Assembly: GCA_030704615.1 (NCBI GenBank)
Contig: CM060733.1
Coordinates: 44,764,001-44,828,000, forward strand
Origin: Takakia lepidozioides
Lineage: Eukaryota > Streptophyta > Takakiopsida > Takakiales > Takakiaceae
Reading direction: 5' to 3'
DNA: 64,000 nucleotides
In this document: one piece after another, positions 12,165 through 23,501 of the stretch
How the letters are laid out: every line of letters starts with the position of its first letter
Position numbering within the stretch: the stretch's first letter is position 1
Position numbers and translations under genes: made by a program
The notes under the pieces: generated by a model
What the model was told of the DNA's origin: nothing
The model's input: only the letters and a program-made list of their open reading frames with translations
Database searches by the model: none

Positions 12165-12670
12165 TATTCAGATTCAAAACTGATATCAACACTGTTGACC
12201 ACAGGTAAAGGCCTCCCCTGTTTTGTAAGGGAAAAAACAAAAAAAACAAAAAAACAAAAAAAATGATTTGAGCATTCTGATTTTCGAATCTGTCTTCAAA
12301 CATGATTTCGTTGCCCTCTGGGTCCGAAGCCTCAACCTCCAATAGAATTATCAGACTTTGAGTAGGCTCTACTTGCCGTTGTATGGGGTTCAGACGATGA
12401 AGTACGCGTCGCATTAGTGGCCCATCGTCTCGAGAGCGTCAGCGTGATGTTGAAGGTCATGAGAGTCAGTAATTAGATAAGCGACAACTCCAATGTATCT
12501 GGTTCCTGTGACTCCATGCTACCAATACAAGATGCAAGAGTGCATGAAGTGTAGCTATATATACTGATGTGTGGTGCTCTTCCATGCTTAGCGTGTATCA
12601 GGTACATTGAATGTTGAGTCTTCACCTTTAAGCTAATTTGGCTGACATCATCGTTGTGACGTCTTATTGA
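11060..12670. other. No recognised gene; dispersed-repeat fragment and TA microsatellite
   Basis: At 11,770-11,815 there is an inverted copy of part of the 172 bp repeat seen at 1.6-1.9 kb. A TA dinucleotide run lies at about 12,126-12,156, and an A-rich run with C interruptions at 12,235-12,262. No coding motif is visible on either strand. Confidence 0.55.
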
Positions 12671-12678
12671 CGTGTAGC

Positions 12679-13029
12679 TCAGGGCTTAGCTGGATATCGT
12701 TGATGAAATTCTTGGACTTTGTCAGATGCATTGGCGAGGTTGGATGAAGGTTCCCACGTTCGTTTGCTGATGTCGTAACATTTGCAATGTACGAAATACT
12801 CAAGACGTTTATACTTGATACGAAAGTTTAGGATTTCGTCGACTTCATACTTAATTTCCTGATTGACTTTGATTGGTGGATGTGGTATGGAGACTCTCCC
12901 TGGAATATTCGATGGATGATACAACTCCAATAATGAAACATGAAAGACTGGATGGATGCACATACTTCGTGGGAGTTTAAACCGGAAACTGACCGAATTT
13001 ATTTGTTGAATAATTTTGAATGGTCCCAG
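12679..13029 (-). pseudogene. Chromovirus (Ty3/gypsy) integrase C-terminus with chromodomain
   Basis: The frame gives GPFKIIQQI, then LPRSMCIHPVFHVSLLELY, the usual end of a gypsy integrase. A chromodomain follows: KYEVDEILNFRIKYKRLEYF, then CYDISKRTWEPSSNL. Chromodomains of this class target integration to marked chromatin. The frame stops at 12679 after HQRYPAKP. Upstream of GPFK the sequence turns directly into a CACTA-ended repeat, and the rest of the polyprotein is not found beyond it. This is therefore a 3'-end fragment only. Confidence 0.8.
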
Positions 13030-13576
13030 CACTAGAAGAAAAACGTGGAATAACCACTGCCCCCTTAACCACTTGTCTTTTACCACTTTATAAATCACTC
13101 CAAGTAATGGTAACCACTGGCCAGTGGTTAATTCCGATGAAATGCCACGGTGGCATATGGAGTGGTTGGAAGTGTTTTCAACCATTGAGTAATCCACATG
13201 TAATATTTAATGTTATATTTATTATTCGACATTTGGTCAAATATTTATATTTAATAATGATAATATCCGACATGGACGAGTACAATGATAAATTATGAGT
13301 GATTAAAGACACCTTAGTGATGGGAAGTGGTTGAAACCACTTTCTACTCCACGTGTAATAATTTTTTTTTAAAAAGATTTTTATCATTTCAAAATAAATT
13401 ATTCCACGTGGACGAGGATAGTATACGTAATTGGTACCACTTTGAGAGTGGTGTAGAGTGAGTGGTTACAGACCATTTAGTAACTGGAACCACTCGGCCA
13501 GTGGTTACGCGTGAGTGATTACATACACACCAGTAATTGGTATTATTTATGTGGTGATACATGAAAAACTTTAGTG
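13030..13576. mobile_element. CACTA-ended non-autonomous element, copy 1
   Basis: The left end reads CACTAGAAGAAAAACGTGG. The right end, reverse-complemented, begins CACTAAAGTTTTTC. The inside is non-coding and carries many TAACCAC/GTGGTTA words. Segments such as ATGGAGTGGTTGGAAGTG and GTGGTGATACAT recur in the copy near 39.1-39.4 kb. No 3 bp target duplication is seen (CAG left, GTT right). It abuts the chromovirus integrase fragment. Confidence 0.5.
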
Positions 13577-14410
13577 GTTTGTGTGTTGATGGAAAACCCA
13601 AAATCCATCCATCTATTGCTACATTCATCCATCCAGTCATGAGTAGAGGGGACTTGGCGTTTTTTTTGTCTTCCCTGCCACTATGGCATCTGTTTGTTTT
13701 ATTTGTGTCGAGTTTGATCGTGAAAGACAAACATGACAAAGCTGTGTTTGTTTTGTCGAGTCTGATCATGAGAGACGATGGGCGGAGCTGGTGGGATAGG
13801 GGCAGACAGGGACTCAAGACCTAGAATCAGGGCATGAAAGTGTGCACGATGATGGGACAACCGCGAACGCAAGGTGTGGCAGCAAGGCGTGAACATACGA
13901 TGCAGGGGCGTAACGAGGGGCAAGGGTGTGGCTACGAGCAGCCGACCCCTTCACACACCTTTCCAAAGTCCTGAACCAACCCCTTCACAATAGATTTCGA
14001 GGGGCCATTTCAGTGAGAAGGGTGGGGATGCTCTAAGTCTGCAAACGCCTAGCCCTTGCCAGAGAGGTAATGCGTTGCACTTGCTCCAGGATGTGTGTGC
14101 TAATTGGGTCTTAGGTGCTTGCTTGTTTGACTCCCGCTAATGGTAGATGTTTCATAGTGCAAATATGGTAGATGTGATGGAGATGATTGATGCAGGCGAG
14201 GTTATGAGGAGATGATTGATGTGCTTACACTTACAGCTGAGTTGAATGTAATGTTTGCTTACATTATCCAGAGACCATCTTGTTGGCTACTAATTTTTCA
14301 CATGATCGAGTTTATAGCTGGAGAATATCATCGCATTATACATACTAGGTGCGGTCCTTACAAATTTGAAAATTTCTGAGTACTCATACCAGCTGAGTAC
14401 TCACGAAGTT
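13577..14410. other. No recognised gene
   Basis: Short frames only. GTTTTGTCGAGT/TTTGTGTCGAG sequence and a weakly repeated ATGGTAGATG are visible around 13,690-14,180. There are no coding motifs. Confidence 0.45.
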
Positions 14411-14411
14411 G

Positions 14412-15645
14412 TTAACCCTTAAGTGCCCAAAACTCATTTTCACCCTCTCGTGGAAAAACATGACCCTGGCCCACAAAAACTTTTTTCATATGGAGAATAT
14501 GTGTCCCTGTGAAACTGACCGTTGGAATTACTTCCCACCTACCCCACCTCCTACCACAAAAAGTTTCATCAAAATTCAACCGCCAGATCTGAAGATTATG
14601 AAGTGTAGGGTGGGGACAAAAAATTCTCCACTAAGAAATAGGTGTCAAGCAGTTTTTTGCTCGTATTTGGGCAGTTTTAATTTTTTCCTTTTGAGAGTCT
14701 CAAGAATGTTGTTCCATACCTGATAACACACATTCTCAGAAATTTTCAGTTTTTTCTGAAACGGGCTCCTTTGTAGTGACAAATTGGGGGATTCAAATAT
14801 GCCATTTTCTTTGGGCAGGCCAAAATCTCTCTTCCTAAAATTATACAAAAAAGATCAGCCGGTCAATCCCTTATCCTTCCTGTTGAGATGTCATGGCATT
14901 CATATGAAGTCCCCGAAAAACTTTGGGACCAATCAACAAATGCCACCGCATCTTTTCCCTGCCCAAGACTTCAAATGGCACACCTATGTTATAGCCTGCA
15001 GGCCTAGTGTATTTGGAGCCGTAGCCCAGAAGGGCACGGGGTTTGGGAACTCCTACGGGGTTTGGGAACTCCTTTCGCTACCCGGCCCTGCTTTCATGGG
15101 GCCCACTCCACCCTCAACCCTATAAAACCACCGCCCCAGGTTTGGCCCACCCATCATGGGAGTTTTCTCGAGCCGCGAGCTCTGCCGCCTGCATCGTGGC
15201 TGCACTCCCTCCAGCCTGGCCTGCTATGAGCCCATGGTGTTGGCCGGAGCTGCCATCGCCGTCGATCTCAGGTTAGGGCGCAGGCCTGGGAATACCCAGA
15301 CCTCCATACCCCTGCCGGGCAATCAATGGATTCGGGCAAGCAATCAATGGATTCGGGCAAGCGTGCCGCCCATCCCTTTATGGGGTATCATTCATTCACC
15401 CTAATCTGACCGCAGTTGCCATGTCAGCAACTTGGGCAGGTTAGGGGTGCCAAAATGGCCTCAAAAAGCTGAGTTGGCCCCCTTCCAATTGGTCCAGACC
15501 CTACCCCTTCAGGCATTGACCAATGTCATATGAAGGGGGCCCCATTATCTGTCGATTGAGCCCAAAAAAGGGCCAATCAGCCTTAACCACAGGAATGTTA
15601 AGGTAAGCCAAAACGGGTCGGATTGACACTTATGGGTTAAAGTGG
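14412..15645. mobile_element. Candidate inverted-repeat element (TTAACCC...GGGTTAA ends)
   Basis: The left end TTAACCCTTAAGTGCC (14,412) matches the reverse complement of the right end, TTAACCCATAAGTGTC (about 15,645), at 14 of 16 positions. The interior is non-coding and includes a 21-22 bp direct duplication at 15,318-15,361 (AATCAATGGATTCGGGCAAG twice). No target-site duplication was found, so this remains a candidate. Confidence 0.35.
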
Positions 15646-16305
15646 AATACCAGTACCTCGACTGGTACACCACACTGGTTAGGACTTAGGACAGGCCAAT
15701 TACCTTCATTACATTGTGACAAATCATGAACAAGTAATGATGCCAGCTTATTCCTACCAGCATCCTGTTGCCCATATTACCCCAAATCTCCCTTAGTTTC
15801 AAAAACTCTAGGCAGAATTTAACTTCCCAAAAATTATCCACCGAGTAGTGTCTGTTTACTGCCAAGCCGGCTCTCAGCATTGGCGTGAAATGTGCATTGA
15901 ATCAATAACAGATGTTGAGGCATGCTACTTATGGAGTGATGATGAAGCAGAATGTTCACACAATCAGAGCACTCAAAGGTCACTGATGATGAAGAAAAAA
16001 TCCAATGAAATATTCTGATGAAGCACGAAAGGGGTGCCAGTGCATGTTGATGGTGTTCTGTACTAAGATTGTTCAGAGTGACGAGGCAGCACTTTTCGTA
16101 ACTACCTGCGCTCATTCTACTGAAAAGTAAAGTAAAGTTTGTTTAAGAAAGAAAGACGAGTGACGGCAGTAGGCATGAGGCATGCAGCAGCCGAGCTGAC
16201 ATTCGGAATAGAATAGTCAGAAGTTGTTTTGGGTGATTTCCCAATCCGGTGTGTGTAGAGTTTGCCTAGAAGAAGAGAAAGATGATGGTGGGGGTGGGGG
16301 GTAAA
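15646..16305. other. No recognised gene
   Basis: Non-coding sequence between the inverted-repeat candidate and the 3' end of the WDR13-like pseudogene. No motif is recognised. Confidence 0.4.
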
Positions 16306-16306
16306 G

Positions 16307-17492
16307 CTACCTTGCCGCAGCCTTGGCTCGTTTCCAGACGATGACTACAACTTCGCAGTCGGAGGATGCCAACAAGTCTTCCCCGTGATTCCATGCCACT
16401 CCAACCACTGGCACACCATGGCCCTGGAGCTTGTTCACACACGGATGCTTGGGGCGCGTGAGAAGTCGTAGAAATAGACGTTTGCATCCTCATGCCCCGA
16501 CACTATGAACTCTCCCTTCCTTGTACTTGCAATGCAACGCTGAAGAACCGCAGGCTGCCATCTACGGTGGCGGCGAGGAGAACAGGCCCATTGGCCAAGT
16601 GGGAGAAGATGCGAAACTGGACGGTGGTGGTGGCCGATTTGCACAGCCCAACCATTGCAATGCGATGTGAATGCCTAAGGAAATGCTCTTTGTGTATCTG
16701 CAAGCTCACACTGTGAATGCAACCCTTGGAATCTCCCGCAAAGATAACGTGGCCTGCCTGGTCGATGTCCTTAGCAGTGATGTTGCTGTCAAGAGAGAGC
16801 CTATGCAAGATGTGACCAGTGCTAAAGTTGAACACCACTATCTGTTTATTCCCGTTTCCCACAAGGAGATGCCATAGATGACGTGCAGGCATTCCCCGTT
16901 CTTTACATCCCAAACCCTCACGCTCTTATCCATCGATGACGAGCTCAAGTACTGGTTGTTCAGTGACCAATCCAAGTCTGTGACTTCTTTGGTGTGGCCC
17001 TTGAGACGATGCAGAACACGAGGCGGGAGCAGCACATTGCCATTGCTGCGCAGCATACGCCAACAGATCTGAGCTCGTATGCCCAAACTTCACAACATTT
17101 ACCGAAGCCTTGCAATCGTCAAAAACGCAATGCATACCAACAAATGAGTAGCCCGGCTCAGCGGCAATCTCTGCAGCTCCGGATTCACTGACTGCACGAC
17201 CCCCCTTACTTGAGTTCCAGCTGCTCATCTCGTAAGATGCCCATAGCCCAATTTCTCCAGGAGCACTGAAAGGACTCGTCGGGTGTGATTTCTCCGACTG
17301 CTTAAGCTGCCGTATGTACTCACGGATTACCAAGTAACCACTCCCATTCAACTCCCATTCGTGTCGCAGCAGACTGCCTGCAAGGGCCTTCCGGTAGATC
17401 AGTAGGCGGCGCATGGCGATATAGGAGGCATCGTCATTTCCAGGCTCCAGCAGAGCCGCATACACTCTAGCATGGCCGGGCTTCCCACTCAT
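16307..17492 (-). pseudogene. WDR13: WDR13-like WD40-repeat protein, intronless and frameshifted
   Basis: On the minus strand the protein resembles WDR13 end to end. In order come an N-terminal region with SGYLVIREYIRQLKQ, then YSFVGMHCVFDDCKASVNVV, the WD repeat RLKGHTKEVTDLDWSLNNQY, VRVWDVKNGEC, GNGNKQIVVFNFSTGHILHR, FAGDSKGCIHSV, GEFIVSGHEDANVYFYDF, VNKLQGHGVPVVGVAWNHGE and a final VIVWKR before the stop at 16309-16307. The whole coding span is contiguous, without introns, but needs frame changes near 17,065, 16,870, 16,560 and 16,470. That pattern fits a decayed retrocopy. I see no clear poly(A) tract at its 3' side and no direct repeats. An alternative is a real gene with assembly indels, but four shifts make that unlikely. 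Confidence 0.75.
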
Positions 17493-17499
17493 AGCGCTG

Positions 17500-19170
17500 G
17501 CATGACACTGCCCAGAATCTGCTGGAACCTGAGATCCAGTTCTCAGGAAAAAAGACGGATCGAAAGCTTCTGAAACTCCTCATCTGCACACACGATCCAC
17601 GACATGATCAACCCTGCATCTGCATCCTCGCAACACTTGTATTAGGTTCAGCTTTTAGGTGTGGAAACGTTGGTGGTTGGTGCTTTATATTCTGTCATTG
17701 GAACTTACCCGGTGCTCATTCCCCTTCCCTTTTTTTTATCATGAGGATAAGGCAAATGGAGATCGATCAACACTGTAAGTATACAGACTTCCCGCACTTC
17801 GCAACAGATCCAATAGCTGATGGTGTATGCAGAGAAGCACCCACAAGGCTCAACAATCATATCAACTGAAATTTAAGCTCAGAGAGAAGCACCACAGAAG
17901 CGCATGAACAAAACAAAACCACAACGCCATCTCGCCATATATCTAATCTTCTTTCCTACAATGCAGGCTCTTAACCTATCACATTGGAGAAGTGCTGTTA
18001 CGCACACTTCCAACACGCTTCACAAAATGAAGTCAACCAGACATGCTGACACGCTGGCTGATTCTTTGCTGTCTGCAATGATTTTTCTTGGCAGGAAGCC
18101 CAGAGATAATCAACTATGACACTACATTCTAGGAAGGGAGATTGATGTGGACAACCAAGATGTCGAGTTAGACTCAGAGCACATGCCAGTTAAGGACACC
18201 TAGGCCTCGTTGCACCAGAATCGACCCTAAGCTGTTTCATGAAGAATGCGAACAGTGAGAGATGTTCAACCACCTCCTACCCCACTGTCACTCATGACAG
18301 AGCTACTAAGTACAGACAACTCCCCAGCTAGAACGACGTAACTTTTAAGTTTACAAAGGATTAGATCACAATTGACCATCACATTCGTGTCTCACATTAT
18401 CTCCATAGTGCCAACCAATAATGACATGCAACAGAGCAACGGAGCAACGATGCGATATATTAGAACCATCTTGGAAAGCTCCAAAAATACTGTTGACAAG
18501 TTTGGTGATGCTGCACAAGTGCTTTGCCTATGAAAGCAGGCACAACTGACATGCCAAGCACCAAAGGCTCGTTTTCTATACTGAAAAATGGATGATCAAA
18601 CAGATTTGAGCCAAAGCTGATAACTACTGCACCTGTCTTCCTAACATAACAGTAAGGAACAGACCTCTTCCACCATATGGAAGGGATTTTGCACTGGAAA
18701 GATTAAGGACATGACCCAGTAACAAAACTGCTTTTAACACAGATTCTCTTGTTTCCATTGAAGCAATAACATTGATCCGCATTTACTAACCAGTAGACGC
18801 TGATCACTGAATGCCCAAAAACAACAAACTGAACTACCTCTGATGGTAGATTCACTGGCCAAGAAAGAGTCTGTTTTTTGATTGCTAAGAATCTATCAAT
18901 GGTACCTTAGGAGCCGCCACCCAGAGATGGTTGTGGACAACAAATGTCAGTGACACATAGCATCTGCAAATCAACATTTAAGTATACTAGATGGTTTCTA
19001 AAATCTGTAACAAGGGTTACAATCGAGCTCCACTCTACACCCAGCACTAACCAAATATGGACATGGCACCAATCCAGAGAGTGCCCTGCCTCAAACCTAG
19101 GTTAACTTGAAACTGTTCCCACACAAAGCGTCTGCCGAGTACTCCAAACCCCCCACCAGTGCCACAAGAT
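17500..19170. other. No recognised gene; possible 3' region of SAR1
   Basis: About 1.7 kb without a coding motif on either strand. The part next to 19,177 would be the 3' untranslated or downstream region of the minus-strand SAR1 exon. Confidence 0.45.
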
Positions 19171-19176
19171 GGTGAG

Positions 19177-19497
19177 CTACTTGATATACTGGGACATCCA
19201 CTGGATTCCCTCGCCATAGCCCATCTTACGCACAATACTGCACATGAAAACTTCAATTGGCCGCATGTTGGTCTCCCCCATGTTCACCTTGCCCTTGCCC
19301 GTGGTGTAGTTGCTGAGGCCCAGTGGATACCGCAGCTCATCTTCTGATGCTGCGTATGGGATATCAATCTTGTTGCCCAGGATCAGAAAAGTTACTTGCC
19401 CCAGTGAGTCATCTGAAAATAGCGCATCCAGCTCCTTCTTCGACTCCACAAACCTCTCTTTATCAGCTGCATCCACCAAATACACTATGGCATCCAC
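19177..19497 (-). CDS. SAR1: SAR1 small GTPase, C-terminal exon (partial)
   Basis: SAR1 is the Arf-family GTPase that starts COPII coat assembly at the endoplasmic reticulum. This exon encodes [20 protein letters not shown], the guanine-binding [20 protein letters not shown] (NKID motif), and the typical C-terminus [19 protein letters not shown]...SQYIK with a stop at 19179-19177. The 5' edge is a clean acceptor (CAG before GTGGATGCC). The phase fits the known exon junction before VDA(I/V)VYLVDA. Residues are near-identical to plant SAR1 and the frame is open. The N-terminal exons with the P-loop and the DxxG switch are not found upstream before the plus-strand gene at 21.3 kb. This is either a truncated copy or a gene with far exons. 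Confidence 0.8.
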   Translation of the reverse strand: MDAIVYLVDAADKERFVESKKELDALFSDDSLGQVTFLILGNKIDIPYAASEDELRYPLGLSNYTTGKGKVNMGETNMRPIEVFMCSIVRKMGYGEGIQWMSQYIK

Positions 19498-19499
19498 CT

Positions 19500-21255
19500 G
19501 CATTTGAAACATATGATTGTTTAAAGCCTGACTGCCATGGACTAAGAGTGAAGACACTTGAACAGCCCTGTTCAGTCTCCATACAGCCCTAATCCATCAC
19601 CGATTGTATGAGGAGGATATAGCTCCTACAATTGTCATATAGCTCCTACGTCATGTGCATGACCTTGTCCATCATTACTGGAACCCTATACTACATTCGT
19701 AGCCAGACAAACCATAAAAGACCTCATTAGTCACTATGACCGTGTGCTGCAGGTTCCAGGTGCTCCTACAGCAAAGCGGCTCCTGTGAGAAATCCAATGC
19801 AACAACAATACCCCCAATCCATAGGACAGAAAGACGGGACTATCAATACTATGATCTAGCACTTTCGTCTGCTTCAACCCTAGACAGATCTATCTCTTAC
19901 ATCATCAGTCAGGATATTGCCAGCACTCAGAGCGGCAGATATTTTCTTCTCCTGGTATCCTTCGGCGTATTATCATCCACTGATATACATACAGTACAAG
20001 TTCAATATACCTTTGACCCTTACGCCCCTGTTTTTTTCGCTCTCTTGTAACTTTCTGTGATTTACTCTGATTGAGGTGACGTTGGAAGAAACAATGTAGC
20101 CCTGAATGGCAGCTTTCCAACGACCCTTTGCACGCTTTTAACAGGGAAACACTTGATTTTTTATGAATTTTACAAGTAATTCAAGTCAGCTTTTTGGCCC
20201 ACGCTGCCCAGATCTGCATACGTGGCCCCAAACTGTGTTAGGGCACCAGGCTGGCGGGCGTGGCAGCCCGCACTGGCTGCTAGACATGGGTGGGTGTGAA
20301 GGGTGGCCCCTACGACGGGCTACTTCGGGGACAAAACAGGGGGCGAAAGAGGCGAGGCCGGCGTAGGGCAGGCCGGGGAAATGTAATGTGGAACCGCTAG
20401 GCAGCTTGGGGTTCCAGCCTGGAAGCCTCCCCGAAAATATCACCGAGGCTGGCGAGATTCGTTATGTTTACTGCGGGATCAACTTACCAATTGCTGAGAA
20501 ATGTAAACTGGAATTCCCGGCAGTCTATTCTGGAATTCCGTCCAGGAACCCCCTACACTACCCTGGCCAAAGAATTTCCTATTGCATTTGGATGCTACAT
20601 TTTGTGAAATTTCGGGCCTCCTTCAGGTCAGGCAATTGGACGCCGGATTCTGGCATAAGTCCGGCGACGTTTTCTGGGCCACGTCGACGGTCCCCCATAT
20701 TTCGCAGGGCCACCTCAATCGAACCCGGCCGCCCCTGCATGGCCCCCCGCCGCAAAATGCCACCCCCGTGGCCGCCGGCCTGCCACGTTGACGGTCAACG
20801 GCGTGGCGTCCCCCCCCTCCATCCAAAATCCTGCAAATCGCAAACTTCAAAAATCCCTCACGGCGGAGATTTTACCTGTTGGGGGCGCCGTAAAGACCGG
20901 CGTGCGCATCTTCTCAAGCGCTACATTTTTCGTTAAAGCCGCTCCTTCATCCGTCTTCATCCGTGCATACTGCGGATGGATGAAAAATCAGGCGACCCGA
21001 TTCGGTCGTTTAGGGGTTAAAAGAAGAAGTTGCAATAAGGAATTCTTCCCAACCGATTTTAAGGGTTTATGACTACCCCCGACGGAGGCTCGCATATGTG
21101 CTCATTCCCTCTACTCTCGCTCAGTCCCTTTCGCTCTCTCGCTCTTTCTCTCTGAATTCTGGTCTCCTATCTCTGATTGCTCTCCTTGCTTCCATTACTT
21201 GTCGTTGCTGCTTGCACCTCTCTTGATCTGGTTTTCTTTCCAGAAAACCATACCC
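19500..21255. other. No recognised gene; GC-rich segment
   Basis: No SAR1 upstream exon is recognisable here. The stretch 20,180-20,920 is much richer in GC than its surroundings. It lies between CTTTTAACAGGGAAAC (about 20,133) and GTTTAGGGGTTAAAAG (about 21,008-21,023), which are weakly inverted. It could be a non-autonomous DNA transposon, but this is weak. The open frames inside have no recognisable motif. Confidence 0.35.
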
Positions 21256-21259
21256 CTGC

Positions 21260-23501
21260 ATGGAAGGCAGGATGGCTAAGCGTGAGCGTGTTCGAAAGCT
21301 TTTGGAGACAAAGCTACCGCCGGAGGAGTTTGAGGAAACTAGCCACCAAGATTTGGATATACTTGTGAACAATGGATTTACATCTCCAAGTGTACTTGCA
21401 GCTGCTGACAGGGATTCTTTGCTCAGTGTTCTTCCTGGCCGACTTGGTGTGGTGATATCGCTCGTTACAGCGTTTAGAGAGCCCCAGCATTCTGCAGGTA
21501 TGTTTCCAGGTGAAGGTATGGTGCGATTCGGGAAACACTCGTTCAACCCCTCTATCAATCTCGTTTTTTTTTTACCCGGGTGCACCGCGGTTTCAAGAGT
21601 TTCCTGCGGACGTCTTCTATTTCTATTCGTATAGGGCCAAACGTTTGTAGACTGCATTGCCACGAGGTCCATCTGTTTTCCTTCGTTTCCAGTTGTGCTC
21701 TATTCTTTGAGGCTTGAGGCGATTTGTTTCCGTAGATTGCTTTGTTTGAAAAGCAAAGGTTTATATTATCCATGACTTTAGAATCCTTGTTGGATTATGG
21801 CCTTTAACTGTCAATGCATGAGAAGTTTGTTTTGTGTACTCAGGATTGGTTCATGAGAGTCTTCACTCCGATGTTCAGATTTGTGGAGTCTCTGACGTCG
21901 ACGTCTGTCAAAGACAATCTAGATCGGGCGCGAACGGGCTCGGGATTTGCGATCACTTTGCCGGATGGTGTGTACTGGTTCGGTGATGAGTTGACTTTCA
22001 CCAACCAAGTTTTTTGTTCGGAGTGCTTATGTTGAGTTGAAAGAGGCTCGCCCTGCTTATTTTGAGAGTAGGCCTTTCCATGCAACTTTGTTCACGGGCA
22101 CCCCTGGAATTGGTAAGTCACACCTGGCTGCACTGATGGTGGCAAAATTCTTAATCGACGGGAAAGTGGTTGTTCTAGAAAGGTTGGCCTCAGCAGGATC
22201 CCTAGATTCGAAGGAACGTTTCATTTACAGGCTTGAGCTGCCCAAAGATGGCCCTCCATTAGTTCACGTAACAGACCGGAGCCTAGATGCTGGAAGTGCT
22301 GCAAAAGGAAGTCAAGAGGGCAGCATACGTTGTAGACGGCTGTAGTCCAAGCATCTCTGTGTCTCTGTGGGGTTGTGCCCAGGTATATTAATGTTGGTTT
22401 TTGGCAGTGCACAAAAGCAACACTTTAGACTTCAAAGGAAGCATCCTGATACCCTTGTGTTATACATGCCCCTCTTTGAGCTAGAGGAGTTGGAGAAATG
22501 TGCTGAAACCGTAACACAGCAAGTTAGAGGTGTCCAAAATTAGGGAGTGGTTTGCTGTTGCAGGTGGAATTGCACGCACAGTGCTTTATGGGCAAGTTAT
22601 GGGAAAAAAAATTGACGAGTGGAAGATGAACTTGCGTTATGCAATGACCACGTCCACAATCCACAGCCACATGCTTCATGTTGGAACTAGTGGATTTCCT
22701 CCAGGCAGTGATGAAATCTTCCACTGGACAGTTCCTGATCCTGAGGACCTCCCTGGGAATTCAAGCAGCCCAGAGAAGAAGTGTCTACGGAAGTACAGCA
22801 GAGTGTGTCTGCGATTTGCATCACCGCAAGTGGCAGCTCTCTTGAGTTTGACAATGGGGATGCATGAAGCAATAGATGTTGCGAAATTCTGCATGAAATC
22901 ACTTGGGCACATGGAGCAAGCAGCTAAGAGAGGTTACTGGTTTGAGCAGCTGGCTCACTTTATGCTGGCATCAGGTGGATGCTTTAAATGCCGCCTGTTA
23001 GGCCAACAGGTTGAGTTTGAACTCGTGCTGCCAAAGTCAACTATACATACGTTTAACAGTGTAAAGGAAGCGGCTGAATCGGTGGAAGCAAATTGTAAGA
23101 GGTACTGCCTGCCCTCTTCATCAAATTTTGCTGCCATGGATGCATTCAGCAGCCCTGTGTTGTATTTCCAGATGGCTTCTGGGAACCACCATAAAATCCA
23201 GCGAAGTGGGCTTAAAATTCTTGTGGGGGCCATGGAAGCGGACTCCGATAAGAGAGCTGAGGCATACAGTCACTTGGAGGGTATCTGCCCTCTGCCATCA
23301 CCCCAAGTGTGGCAGCCACTACTTCTGTTTGTCACAGACCCTTCCAATTATGACGATGGGTTCAAAGAGGTGCAGAAATTCTCCGATGGTTCTAAGATTC
23401 ACAAGGACCAGACGCCTTTGGTGCGGCAGGCTGTTCTCAAGCTTCCACTTGAGTCCTTAACTGACCAAGATACCAGAGATCCACAGCAATTAACAGCTTA
23501 A
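21260..23501 (+). pseudogene. Crinkler/RHS-like P-loop NTPase with nuclease-like domain, frameshifted
   Basis: I read this as a CRN/RHS-type gene: an N-terminal helical stretch (MAKRERVRKLLETKLPPEEF), a probable intron (about 21,499-21,843), and an exon starting DWFMRVFTPMFRFVE. The NTPase core has Walker A TGTPGIGKSHLAALM (22,094-22,138) and, in another frame, AAYVVDGCSPSI. A 323-residue frame (22,530-23,501) has WFAVAGGIARTVL, YWFEQLAHFMLASGG and LYFQMASGNHHKIQ. These patterns fit the C-terminal part of the family, including a restriction-endonuclease-like region. The frame breaks at about 22,010 (a T-run), 22,275 and 22,528, so this copy is unlikely to make one protein. Members are linked in the literature to transposons and to secreted effectors; no secretion signal is visible. 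The family call is from motifs, not a search. Confidence 0.55.

Noticed and set aside
12082-12414. Minus-strand frame with an Ile/Tyr repeat
   Set aside because: It is the translation of the TA microsatellite and A-rich run.
20388-20936. 182-residue plus-strand frame in GC-rich DNA
   Set aside because: GC-rich DNA yields long frames by chance; both strands are open and no motif is seen.
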